A DNA stretch of 42,847 bases from JAAFIP01 sp031367325 (lineage in GTDB: Bacteria; Pseudomonadota; Gammaproteobacteria; Burkholderiales; Burkholderiaceae_C), in NCBI GenBank assembly GCA_031367325.1, contig JANLPQ010000095.1, positions 1 through 42,847 of the forward strand, written 5' to 3'. Below the pieces are notes generated by a model, which saw nothing but the letters and a program-made list of their open reading frames with translations, ran no database searches and was not told the origin of the DNA. Shown here piece after piece: positions 1 to 6,117 of this stretch. Each line of letters begins with the position of its first letter. Position 1 is the first letter of the stretch. Both the position numbers and the translations under genes were made by a program.

Positions 1-70
1 CAACGTCCGACTCAAAAACTCGTTTTTGTGCGTGCGCTGTAAATAGCTACGCACGCTACCATAAATTTCG

Positions 71-90
71 AGTTGTATAAATACCCAGTA
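71..90 (-). promoter_or_regulatory. Inverted degenerate copy of the LexA-box segment
   Basis: Read on the minus strand, these 20 bases match the integrase LexA-box segment at 231-250 in 17 of 20 positions, including the same 8-base centre GTATTTAT. The half-sites are weakened: CTGG instead of CTGT and ACAA instead of ACAG. It faces the presumed cassette side. It may be a decayed duplicate or a weak operator; binding is not predictable by eye. Confidence 0.35.
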
Positions 91-132
91 TGTGTGCTAG
101 CGCCACTGTTTAGCCGTCGATCAGTACGTAAT

Positions 133-157
133 GTATACCGCAAAACCTGCGGTATAC
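133..157. repeat. Perfect 10-bp inverted repeat, 5-base loop
   Basis: GTATACCGCA (133-142) and TGCGGTATAC (148-157) are exact reverse complements around AAACC. There is no T-run after either arm, so it is not an obvious terminator. It lies between the integrase promoter and the presumed attI, so it could be a protein-binding site or a structured part of the leader. Confidence 0.6.
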
Positions 158-205
158 AAATGGCGTTGCGATTTAAACTGGGCATTCAATACTCCTGAAA
201 ATAGC

Positions 206-234
206 TTGCAGTAACGGTTTCAAGCGATTATACT
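206..234 (+). promoter_or_regulatory. Sigma70 promoter of the integrase gene
   Basis: TTGCAG (206-211) and TATACT (229-234) are separated by 17 bases, close to the sigma70 consensus. Transcription would start near base 241, inside the LexA box, about 20 bases before the ATG at 262. Confidence 0.7.
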
Positions 235-250
235 GTGTATTTATACAGTT
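231..250. promoter_or_regulatory. LexA (SOS) box overlapping the integrase promoter
   Basis: CTGT-N8-ACAG (233-248) matches the LexA operator core exactly, with the alternating TA-rich centre seen in strong boxes. It overlaps the -10 element and the expected start site, the position where LexA represses. LexA control of integron integrases is established in Vibrio and in class 1 integrons; here it is read directly from the sequence. Confidence 0.85.
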
Positions 251-261
251 ATAAAAACCCC

Positions 262-1272
262 ATGAAACCCGGCAACGCTCCTTTGCAGTCCATTCGGCTT
301 TTAGACCAGGTGCGTGAGCGTATTCGTTACATGCACTATAGCCTAAGCACTGAAAAAACTTACCTGCATTGGGTGAAATTCTTCGTTCGTTGGCATGGTC
401 GTAACGGGGTGATGCGCCACCCGCGTGAGATGGCGGGGCCGGAAATTGAGGCGTTTTTAACCATGCTGGCCACTGAGCGCAAGGTATCAGCCTCTACGCA
501 CAACCAGGCATTGAGTGCGGTGCTGTTTCTGTACCGTGAGGTGTTGGGCATTGATCTGCCTTGGCTGGATGGTATTAACCGCCCGGCAAATAACCGCCGT
601 ATTCCCAGTGTGCTGACCAAGGACGAGGTGGCGGGTGTGTTGGCGCAGATGGATGGCGTTACCGCGCTGCTGGCCCGTCTGTTGTACGGCACGGGCATGC
701 GGCTGATGGAGGGCATGCGCCTGCGGATCAAAGATGTGGATTTTGACCGCTATGTAATCATTGTGCGCGATGCCAAGGGCGGCAAAGACCGGGTGGTGAT
801 GCTGCCGCGCTCGCTGGCACCTGAGCTGCGGCTGCAAATGCTGGCGGCGCGTGCGCAGTGGGAGGCTGACCGACAGGTGCAGCGTGGCGGGGTAGAAACG
901 CCCCATGCGCTGGAGGCTAAATACCCGCAGGTGGGGCGCACCTGGGGTTGGTTTTGGTTGTTTCCATCGCCCACGCTGTCGGTTGACCCGCGCAGTGGGG
1001 TAGAGCGGCGGCATCACTTGTTTGAGGAGCGCTTGCAACGCGCTTTGAAGAAGGCGGTGCCGCTGGCGGGTATCGTCAAACCCGTGAGCGTGCACACCCT
1101 GCGCCACAGCTTTGCCACGCACCTGCTGCAAGCGGGCACCGATATTCGCACGGTGCAAGAGTTGCTGGGCCATAGCGATGTGAGTACGACGATGATCTAT
1201 ACCCATGTGCTGAAGGTTGCGGCGGGCGGCACGGCCAGCCCGCTAGATGCGTTGCAGGCGATGGCGGCATAA
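262..1272 (+). CDS. intI: Integron integrase (tyrosine recombinase)
   Basis: A 336-residue tyrosine recombinase that would recombine attI with cassette attC sites. The catalytic set is complete: R147 (GTGMRLMEGMRL), H278 and R281 (HTLRHSF), H304 (LLGHSD) and nucleophile Y313 (IYTHV). The extra segment that separates integron integrases from XerCD is present just before the last catalytic block (ALEAKYPQVGRTWGWFWLFPS region). I chose ATG 262; an in-frame GTG at 235 lies inside the LexA box and upstream of the likely transcription start, so it cannot be used from this promoter. The gene appears full length. Cassettes would be expected to the left of the window; no convincing attC was seen to the right. 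Confidence 0.93.
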   Translation: MKPGNAPLQSIRLLDQVRERIRYMHYSLSTEKTYLHWVKFFVRWHGRNGVMRHPREMAGPEIEAFLTMLATERKVSASTHNQALSAVLFLYREVLGIDLPWLDGINRPANNRRIPSVLTKDEVAGVLAQMDGVTALLARLLYGTGMRLMEGMRLRIKDVDFDRYVIIVRDAKGGKDRVVMLPRSLAPELRLQMLAARAQWEADRQVQRGGVETPHALEAKYPQVGRTWGWFWLFPSPTLSVDPRSGVERRHHLFEERLQRALKKAVPLAGIVKPVSVHTLRHSFATHLLQAGTDIRTVQELLGHSDVSTTMIYTHVLKVAAGGTASPLDALQAMAA

Positions 1273-1386
1273 ATCAAGCGGTAAACTCTAGCCATAGACA
1301 CGACGATTTCGCTGATTCTGGGGCTGCTTAATACTTTGCTGCTGATAGGAGATTTTCAACAGTCAATTAGGCTTTTCAAGCCGCAG

Positions 1387-1416
1387 ATACTGCTCAAGCA
1401 GCTATTTTATTTATAG
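1387..1416 (-). repeat. Dispersed AGCTGCTTGAGCA repeat, short copy
   Basis: Minus-strand copy of the repeat family scattered through the window, keeping CTATAAATAAAATAGCTGCT and TGAGCAGTAT. It sits in the 190-bp spacer after the integrase, where nothing else is evident. Confidence 0.7.
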
Positions 1417-1462
1417 CGAAAATTCAAAACATAACCAACACACTTCGACTAAGAGTGCATGC

Positions 1463-1663
1463 TTAGCGTGCGTCTGGTGTGGCTTTGATCTGCGATGGCG
1501 TCCGTTGAGTATCTGCAAGCTGCATAAAAGACGCGTACTGCTCGGGGTTCTGCTGTTGTTTGGCTATCAAGGTAGCAAAATAGGCGGCAAAGTTGCCATG
1601 GTGTTGTTCTAACAACTGCGCGCGAAACTGGTGAATTTCGTTAACTATCGTGTCGTGAGTCAT
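1463..1663 (-). CDS. Small protein paired with a PIN toxin, candidate antitoxin
   Basis: A 66-residue, charged, helix-rich protein starting MTHDTIVNEIHQFRAQLLEQ, with no membrane segment. Its ATG lies one base after the stop of the PIN-domain gene, so the two are surely co-transcribed and probably translationally coupled. Similar small proteins with an N-terminal D-x-I-V-x-E-I-H/R-x-x-R pattern are often found directly behind PIN-domain genes, and by position this would be the antitoxin. That role is inference: I see no recognised DNA-binding fold, and the toxin-first order is the reverse of classical vapBC. Confidence 0.7.
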   Translation of the reverse strand: MTHDTIVNEIHQFRAQLLEQHHGNFAAYFATLIAKQQQNPEQYASFMQLADTQRTPSQIKATPDAR

Positions 1664-1664
1664 G

Positions 1665-2141
1665 TTAGTTGACCTCCAATAATTCAAGTGGTGAACACAG
1701 TATTGGGCATGCTTGTCCGAATGGCTCGTACACTTGGTGTACTTTGCTTGCGCTCTGTGCGTTGGCAATGTGTTTGAAATTCCAAGTCAGCACAAAATCC
1801 ATTTGTTCGTAGGCTGCAATATCAATGTGCAATGCGTCTACTCGGGCTTTGACAGGCAATGCGGTGGCATCAACCAGTGCATCAGCTAAATCCATCGCCT
1901 GCAGTGGAATCTCAAGCAGGTTCAACCCGGACAACAGCGCCAAGCGTTGCGCCGCAGCTTGTGGGTCACCCATAGCTGCCTCGGTGCGTACTGCTTCACT
2001 GTAGAACAGCTCAAACGCTGAACGCTGGTTTTGCCACCACTTACGCGTCACCTCTTGGTGCGCAGCCATGATCAAATCGCGGCTAGGCCTAGCTGTTAGA
2101 TAGCTGATAACCGAGGTTTCGATGTAAACACGTTGTTTCAT
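1665..2141 (-). CDS. PIN-domain protein, VapC-like toxin
   Basis: A 158-residue PIN-fold protein, probably an RNase toxin of a type II toxin-antitoxin pair. The N-terminal strand reads VYIETSVISYL with the first acidic residue at E8, followed by the TARPSRDL segment typical of one PIN subfamily. Further acidic residues occur around ALVDATALPVKARVDALHI and the late FVLTWNFKHIAN block (CAxEDILVTWNxKH-like) closes the domain. Length fits the family. It is followed after one base by the small gene at 1463-1663, its likely partner, and preceded by remnants of another antidote gene. No key deletion is visible, so it may be active. Confidence 0.82.
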   Translation of the reverse strand: MKQRVYIETSVISYLTARPSRDLIMAAHQEVTRKWWQNQRSAFELFYSEAVRTEAAMGDPQAAAQRLALLSGLNLLEIPLQAMDLADALVDATALPVKARVDALHIDIAAYEQMDFVLTWNFKHIANAQSASKVHQVYEPFGQACPILCSPLELLEVN

Positions 2142-2150
2142 CGGTTTATT

Positions 2151-2353
2151 TTAAACTTCGCGAGTAAGCCCGCTGGTTTTGACTATGTCGCTCATGTCGC
2201 GCGCGGGCTATGTCGCCCAGCGCTGCGGCCAGCAGGTCTGGGCTGTCTTCTTCCAAAATAACGGTAAGGTACTGGGGCCACGGCTTCGTCGCTGTACAGA
2301 TACTGGAAGGGGTCAAAGCTGGGCAAATCGCTGGCACGGGTTTTAGTGGTCAT
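2151..2353 (-). pseudogene. Broken addiction-module antidote gene (HigA/XRE-type)
   Basis: The start ATG (2353) directly follows the TAA of the upstream membrane gene. Frame one gives MTTKTRASDLPSFDPFQYLY up to EAVA; the expected continuation QYLTVILEEDSPDLLAAALGDIARAR is in a second frame; then DMSDIVKTSGLTREV is in a third frame ending in TAA (2151-2153). The pattern is that of the putative addiction module antidote family (about 100 residues), so the last third is also missing. The lesions fall at a run of four G (2274-2277) and in an alternating CG tract (about 2198-2206), both typical slippage sites. No cognate HigB-type toxin is present. Sequencing error is possible but two lesions plus truncation favour decay. 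Confidence 0.75.
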
Positions 2354-2962
2354 TTATCTGATGACTAGGAACGGCGCTATTGGCCAGAACATTAAGTTGC
2401 TCAGTTGCTCTGCCCAATAGACCCTCGTAGCAGTCGGTTTGCCTTTGTATAAAACTTCAATTATTCCAGAATGAACATCACTTTCTGTGATGTAGACGTT
2501 TTTAATAGACAGACTTTCAAACACCATGCTTGTTAAACCAATACCGGCGGGGTCTAATCTCGTGGCAGATATTGGATAAGAAGAGCCTAACAATATTTTT
2601 TCAAAGCAGTCTTGAGAGTTTGCATCTCTCTGTTTGTGAAGAAATCGCGTTGTTTCGCCTTCAGAAATCGAAGCTAAACAGGTGGTTTGAAGGAACTTGA
2701 TTTCATCCATTTGGCTGATGCTGATAGCCTTCGCAAACAAGCTGTTCGCGAGTAATAAACATGCACACAATCCGATCGCAAACGCGCAAGTTACAAGGTG
2801 CGTTGCCTCTCTTTTAATCGACGTACCAGCTATCACTCTTATTGCGTAGATCCATAGAAACACCCAAGGAAATGCCAGCCAAGGGCCTGTTGAGCCCACG
2901 TTGACGAGGCCTCCAATAACAAATAACGTTGCTATACCTAAAATTATTAACCATCTACCCAT
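2354..2962 (-). CDS. Membrane protein of unknown function
   Basis: A 202-residue protein not assigned to a family. The first 75 residues hold three hydrophobic segments (about 4-22, 27-45 and 58-75), followed by a soluble domain of roughly 100 residues with several cysteines and a final hydrophobic patch (NLMFWPIAPFLVI). Its ATG overlaps the stop of the MazE-like gene by 8 bases, and its TAA abuts the ATG of the broken antidote gene, so these genes form one transcription unit. Base composition is more AT-rich than the neighbouring catabolic genes, which suggests transfer. Confidence 0.65.
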   Translation of the reverse strand: MGRWLIILGIATLFVIGGLVNVGSTGPWLAFPWVFLWIYAIRVIAGTSIKREATHLVTCAFAIGLCACLLLANSLFAKAISISQMDEIKFLQTTCLASISEGETTRFLHKQRDANSQDCFEKILLGSSYPISATRLDPAGIGLTSMVFESLSIKNVYITESDVHSGIIEVLYKGKPTATRVYWAEQLSNLMFWPIAPFLVIR

Positions 2963-3257
2963 GCTGCATCCCCGACTTGCTTAACGTTGAGTTTAACTCG
3001 CCACTGCAGGCAAGCGTTGCAGCCCTGGCACAGCCGCAGTCTACTAATGTCAAGGTCTCGCCTTTAGGCATTTGCGCTAGCAGGTCTGCCAGCACGTACT
3101 TGGGTTTCGCCTTTTCAATAACCACCCGCCCAGGCTCAGAGCGAATGACCACTTGGTCAGACAACGACAGCTTGGCGTGGCGCAGCACGTTGTTGGTCAA
3201 ACGCACACCTTGGCTGTTACCCCATTTGGAGATAGAAGCAACGGAAGAATAGGGCAT
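2955..3257 (-). CDS. MazE-like AbrB-fold antitoxin without an adjacent toxin
   Basis: A 100-residue protein whose N-terminus (SISKWGNSQGVRLTNNVL, about residues 7-24) is the swapped-hairpin DNA-binding domain of MazE/AbrB antitoxins. The middle KPKYVLADLLAQMPKGE resembles the toxin-binding linker of MazE, but the C-terminus after LVDCG does not end in the usual tryptophan-rich MazF-binding tail. ATG 3257 is chosen because AAGGAA lies just upstream and residues before it do not fit the family. A mazF gene is expected next but a membrane protein gene follows with an 8-base overlap. The antitoxin is therefore probably orphaned, with an altered tail. Confidence 0.8.
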   Translation of the reverse strand: MPYSSVASISKWGNSQGVRLTNNVLRHAKLSLSDQVVIRSEPGRVVIEKAKPKYVLADLLAQMPKGETLTLVDCGCARAATLACSGELNSTLSKSGMQHG

Positions 3258-3454
3258 ATTGGTTCCTTGAATGTTTGTACACAGCATGGCTTAGAAGGGC
3301 AACTTGGATGCTAAATTTTGCCTGTTATCAGTCGATGTATGGTTCGCACAATTGCACTAATAGCACTAAGCGCTCGGTGCCAGTCAGTGGCTGGCAAAAT
3401 AAATCAGATTTTGTAATGCTCTCTCTTCAAAAACCAGCTAAAAACTAACTGCCC

Positions 3455-3652
3455 ATGGCCAAGCGCACATCTCCCAACGCAATACGCGATGCCAGCGATT
3501 TGAGTCAGCTGGCCAACATCGTGGAAGACAAGCGCAACGGTAAGCGGTCTAGCGCCAAAAAAAGCAGACGCAACCGGCACTACGAAAAGCAGCTGATCAG
3601 AAACGCTATTAACTTCAAGCTGCTGGACGGCGAACAAGACTCTGTAGGCTAG
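3455..3652 (+). CDS. Small basic protein, unknown
   Basis: A 65-residue, strongly basic, hydrophilic reading frame (start MAKRTSPNAIRDASDLSQLA; middle KRNGKRSSAKKSRRNRHYEK). There is no good ribosome binding site upstream of the ATG, but the residue composition is plausible for a nucleic-acid-associated protein and the opposite frames look less natural. No family is recognised. It stands alone between the minus-strand small genes and the sulfurtransferase. Confidence 0.45.
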   Translation: MAKRTSPNAIRDASDLSQLANIVEDKRNGKRSSAKKSRRNRHYEKQLIRNAINFKLLDGEQDSVG

Positions 3653-3680
3653 TAATTGCTTGACAGCATAAATTTTTATT

Positions 3681-3735
3681 GTTTTTGGCCTGGTAACCCA
3701 AATAAATCCTGCTCAAGCAGCTATTAAAATTATAG
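3681..3735 (-). repeat. Dispersed AGCTGCTTGAGCA repeat, long copy
   Basis: Minus-strand copy with the full layout: CTATAATTTTAATAGCTGCT, then TGAGCAGGATTTATTTGGGT and a tail GGCCAAAAAC. It lies nine bases past the 3' end of the sulfurtransferase gene. Confidence 0.8.
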
Positions 3736-3743
3736 TACCTCGG

Positions 3744-4850
3744 TCAACCTTTGGCCACAGGCAAGTCTGGCCGGTTACTCCACTCGCTCCAGCTGCCGGC
3801 AAATAATTGCGTGGGCGGGTAGCCTGCAATGGCCATGGCTAGCACGTTGGGTACGGCGCTGACGCCGCTGCCGCAGTGGTGGATAACTTTGCTGGGGTCG
3901 CGGCCTGCCAGCAGGGCGTCAAATTCGGCACGCAGAGTGGCGGCGGGTTTGAACAGGCCGTCTGCACCCATGTTGAGGCTAAACGGGCGGTTCAGCGCGC
4001 CGGGTATGTGGCCTGCTACCGGGTCTAGCGGCTCTACCTCGCCGCGAAAGCGCTGGGCAGCGCGGGCGTCGATGATGGTGTGGCTGCCTTTTTGTACGGC
4101 CATTGCTACAAAGTCAATAGCTGCTTGAGCAGTATTTGCGGGCTGCAAGGGGTATTTGGCTGTTAATTTATGGCTTGGGGTGGGTGTTTTTAGCGCTTTG
4201 GGTGTGCTGCTGCTGTTGATGCCGCTACTGCTACTGCTGCTTGAAATGCTGTTGTCTGCATGGCTGATGCTTGCAGCCGTGCTGCCAGCGCTAACCGCAC
4301 CGCCTGCGGCTTGCCACGCTTGCCAGCCGCCGTCTAGCACGGCTACGTTGGCGTGGCCGCACCACTGCAGCATCCACCAGGCGCGGCCGCAGTAGTTGCA
4401 GCCGTTGCGGTCGTACACCACTACTTGGGTGGCCGGGGTGACGCCCATGTGGCCTAGCCAGGTGGCGAAGGTGTCGCGGCTGGGTAATGGGTGGCGGCCA
4501 CCGCTAGCGGGGCCGGTGGGGTGGCACCCCCCGCTGGCGGTTCCGGTGGGGTGTCGGCCATCGCTGGCAGGGCTGGTGGGATGTCGGATATCGCTGGCGG
4601 GGCCGGTGGGATGTTGACCCCCACTGTTTTTATCAGTCGCGTCTGTTTTATGGCCGAGGTCGCTTAAGTCATTTTCTAAGTGCACGTAGCGCGCGCCTGC
4701 GATGTGGCCTTGGGCGTAGGCATCCGCCCCGGCGGTGGGGGCCATCAGGTCAAAGCTGCAGTCCCAAATTTGCACCTGGGCGCCGCTGGCCTGCAGGGCG
4801 CGCAGCTGGGCAACGGAGATGAGGGTAGTGAACGAGGTAGGGTGGGTCAT
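3744..4850 (-). CDS. sseA: 3-mercaptopyruvate/thiosulfate sulfurtransferase with insertions
   Basis: A two-domain rhodanese-family enzyme that moves sulfur from mercaptopyruvate or thiosulfate to an acceptor in the cytoplasm. The active-site loop is HHCGSGVSA with catalytic C326; the CGSGV sequence favours mercaptopyruvate as donor. The inactive first domain has DCSFDL and GHIAGARYVHLENDLSD. At 368 residues it is about 70-80 longer than usual. The excess is a fourfold 10-residue repeat (HPTGPASGGR-like, DNA 4501-4620) within domain 1 and a serine-rich linker (ISSSSSSSGINSSS) between the domains. Part of the linker region (QPANTAQAAIDFV) is encoded by a copy of the dispersed repeat. ATG 4850 starts at MTHPTSFTTL; an upstream extension to 4970 would cover the rpsF promoter and is rejected. 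Confidence 0.9.
   Translation of the reverse strand: MTHPTSFTTLISVAQLRALQASGAQVQIWDCSFDLMAPTAGADAYAQGHIAGARYVHLENDLSDLGHKTDATDKNSGGQHPTGPASDIRHPTSPASDGRHPTGTASGGCHPTGPASGGRHPLPSRDTFATWLGHMGVTPATQVVVYDRNGCNYCGRAWWMLQWCGHANVAVLDGGWQAWQAAGGAVSAGSTAASISHADNSISSSSSSSGINSSSTPKALKTPTPSHKLTAKYPLQPANTAQAAIDFVAMAVQKGSHTIIDARAAQRFRGEVEPLDPVAGHIPGALNRPFSLNMGADGLFKPAATLRAEFDALLAGRDPSKVIHHCGSGVSAVPNVLAMAIAGYPPTQLFAGSWSEWSNRPDLPVAKG
4115..4137 (+). repeat. Dispersed repeat core inside the sulfurtransferase gene
   Basis: CAATAGCTGCTTGAGCAGTA is identical to the core of intergenic copies. It is read in frame on the minus strand as part of NTAQAAIDF, directly after the serine-rich linker. Confidence 0.75.
4501..4620. 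repeat. Four 30-bp tandem repeats in the sulfurtransferase gene
   Basis: Four consecutive 30-bp units (4501, 4531, 4561, 4591) share the pattern CGCTGGCGGGGCCGGTGGG. Because 30 is a multiple of three they encode 10-residue repeats of the type HPTGPASGGR without breaking the frame. Unit number could vary between strains. Confidence 0.9.
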
Positions 4851-4862
4851 GTCGCAGCGGGT

Positions 4863-4889
4863 TTGTAAGAGGTGTAAGAACGCTATAAT
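4863..4889 (+). promoter_or_regulatory. Candidate promoter of the rpsF operon
   Basis: A perfect -10 TATAAT (4884-4889) lies 119 bases before the rpsF ATG. The nearest -35-like hexamer, TTGTAA (4863-4868), has a short 15-base spacer, so the -35 assignment is uncertain. Confidence 0.5.
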
Positions 4890-4910
4890 AGAAGGCTTTC
4901 CCCTTGCTGC

Positions 4911-4951
4911 ACCACATCCGACGCTGTGGGTAGCTTTTTTAACACTGCTAC
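4911..4951 (+). promoter_or_regulatory. Candidate S6:S18-binding leader of the rpsF operon
   Basis: The leader can form CCACA (4912-4916) / TGTGG (4925-4929) enclosing TCCGACGC, followed at once by GTAGC (4930-4934) / GCTAC (4947-4951). An exposed CCG next to a helix in the rpsF leader is the hallmark of the known S6:S18 autoregulatory RNA. The match is by position and motif only. Confidence 0.4.
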
Positions 4952-5007
4952 GCAAGTTGCGGTTAAACAAAGTCTAGTTACCAGGCTTAAATCCTTAAGG
5001 AGTGTTT

Positions 5008-5472
5008 ATGCGTCATTACGAGATCGTCTTGCTGATCCACCCGGACCAAAGCGAGCAAGTTCCAGCCATGCTGGAGCGTTATAAAACCATGATTACCTCA
5101 GCGAACGGCAAGGTACACCGTGTGGAAGATTGGGGCCGCCGCCAACTGGCGTACCAAATCAACAAGCTGGCCAAGGCGCACTACCTGTGCGTCAACATCG
5201 AGGCCGACCAGGCTGTGATGGCTGAGCTGGAGCACGCTTTCAAATTCAACGACGCTGTGCTGCGCCACCTAACCGTGCTAGCCACCAAGGCTGAGACAGG
5301 CCCATCGCTGATGATGAAACAAGTTGAACGCGAAGAAGCCCGCAAGCTGCAGCAAGAGCAGTACGCTAACCAAGACCGCGGTGATCGCGGTGGTGACCGT
5401 GGCGAGCGTGGTGGTGACCGCGGCGGCGACCGTCCAGAGCGCGCTGAGCGCACCGAGCGCCAAGAGCGTTAA
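5008..5472 (+). CDS. rpsF: 30S ribosomal protein S6
   Basis: S6 binds the central domain of 16S rRNA together with S18. The 154-residue product starts MRHYEIVLLIHPDQSEQVPA and has the family's RRQLAYQINKLAKAHY block. The ATG at 5008 follows TTAAGGAG at a good distance; an earlier in-frame GTG (5002) lies within the binding site. The last 35 residues form an arginine/aspartate-rich tail (DRGGDRGERGGDRGGD) longer than in enteric S6, a common beta-proteobacterial feature. First gene of rpsF-priB-rpsR-rplI. Confidence 0.97.
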   Translation: MRHYEIVLLIHPDQSEQVPAMLERYKTMITSANGKVHRVEDWGRRQLAYQINKLAKAHYLCVNIEADQAVMAELEHAFKFNDAVLRHLTVLATKAETGPSLMMKQVEREEARKLQQEQYANQDRGDRGGDRGERGGDRGGDRPERAERTERQER

Positions 5473-5494
5473 TTGCACCAGCTAAACAGGAGTT

Positions 5495-5785
5495 GTGAAT
5501 AAACTTATTTTGACCGCCAGCATTGCCGAGACCAGCGCCCAGCGCTACACCCCGGCAGGCATACCCGCACTAGACCTTACCCTCGAACACGAGAGTGAAC
5601 AAGTCGAAGCAGGGCAGCTGCGCAAAGTCAAAGTCAGCGTGAAGGCCATTGCAGTGGGGCCGATGGCAGAAGTCATCAGCCAACAACCACTGGGTAGCAG
5701 TCACACATTTACAGGTTTTCTGGGCAGCACGCGCAACGCAAAAGGCACACTGTTTCATATTCAAGTTTTTGAACCCCTGACCTGA
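5495..5785 (+). CDS. priB: Primosomal replication protein N (PriB)
   Basis: A 96-residue OB-fold single-strand DNA-binding protein that helps PriA reload the replicative helicase at stalled forks. The sequence keeps the family pattern NKLILTASIAETSAQRYTPA, IPALDLTLEHES and the final HIQVFEPL. Translation starts at GTG 5495 preceded by ACAGGAGTT; no ATG fits. Its place between rpsF and rpsR is the conserved operon order and confirms the call. Confidence 0.93.
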   Translation: MNKLILTASIAETSAQRYTPAGIPALDLTLEHESEQVEAGQLRKVKVSVKAIAVGPMAEVISQQPLGSSHTFTGFLGSTRNAKGTLFHIQVFEPLT

Positions 5786-5816
5786 ACGTCAGCTTTAAAT
5801 TATTTAGGAGTCCATC

Positions 5817-6101
5817 ATGGCCGGACCATCACGTTTTAAAAAGACCGACAAGCGCCCAAAGCGCCCAGCGCAAAACCTGCTGTTCAAGCGCAAGCGTTTT
5901 TGCCGCTTCACCGTTACCGGTGTAGAGCAAATCGACTACAAAGATGTTGACGTTTTGCGCGACTTTATCGCCGAAAACGGCAAAATCATTCCCGCACGCC
6001 TAACCGGCACCCGTGCGATTTACCAGCGCCAGCTGAACACCGCTATCAAGCGTGCGCGATTCCTGGCGCTCGTGCCGTACAGCGACCAGCACCGCGTGTA
6101 G
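5817..6101 (+). CDS. rpsR: 30S ribosomal protein S18
   Basis: A 94-residue basic protein of the small subunit platform that pairs with S6. Characteristic blocks are KRKRFCRFT, IDYKDVDVLRDFI and GKIIPARLTGT, followed by the QRQLNTAIKRARFLALVPY helix. TTAGGAG precedes the ATG. Full length. Confidence 0.97.
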   Translation: MAGPSRFKKTDKRPKRPAQNLLFKRKRFCRFTVTGVEQIDYKDVDVLRDFIAENGKIIPARLTGTRAIYQRQLNTAIKRARFLALVPYSDQHRV

Positions 6102-6117
6102 TAGCAAAGGACACATC

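Larger units (their letters stand above)
1..205. other. Integron attI-like leader region upstream of the integrase
   Basis: No gene is visible here. In most integrons the recombination site attI and the cassettes lie on the 5' side of intI, so this stretch should hold attI or lie next to it. The only partial match to an inverted core site (RYYYAAC on this strand) is the CAAC at bases 1-4, cut by the window edge, about 258 bp from the integrase start. A 7-bp stem (GCGTGCG 30-36, CGCACGC 50-56) and a perfect 10-bp inverted repeat (133-157) fall inside. The attI assignment is inferred from layout, not from a complete site. Confidence 0.35.

Noticed and set aside
487..1206. Long minus-strand frame opposite the integrase
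   Set aside because: It mirrors a clearly recognised gene and its composition (histidine, glutamine, arginine rich) is typical of an antisense shadow.
1273..3454. Cassette array of the integron to the right of the integrase
   Set aside because: The genes here are small toxin-antitoxin types as in cassettes, but I found no pair of RYYYAAC and GTTRRRY core sites between them and they overlap each other, unlike cassettes. A covariance-model attC search would settle it.
4156..4868. Plus-strand frames opposite the sulfurtransferase gene
   Set aside because: They are leucine-rich or repetitive mirror frames of the serine run and minisatellite in the minus-strand gene and have no ribosome sites.
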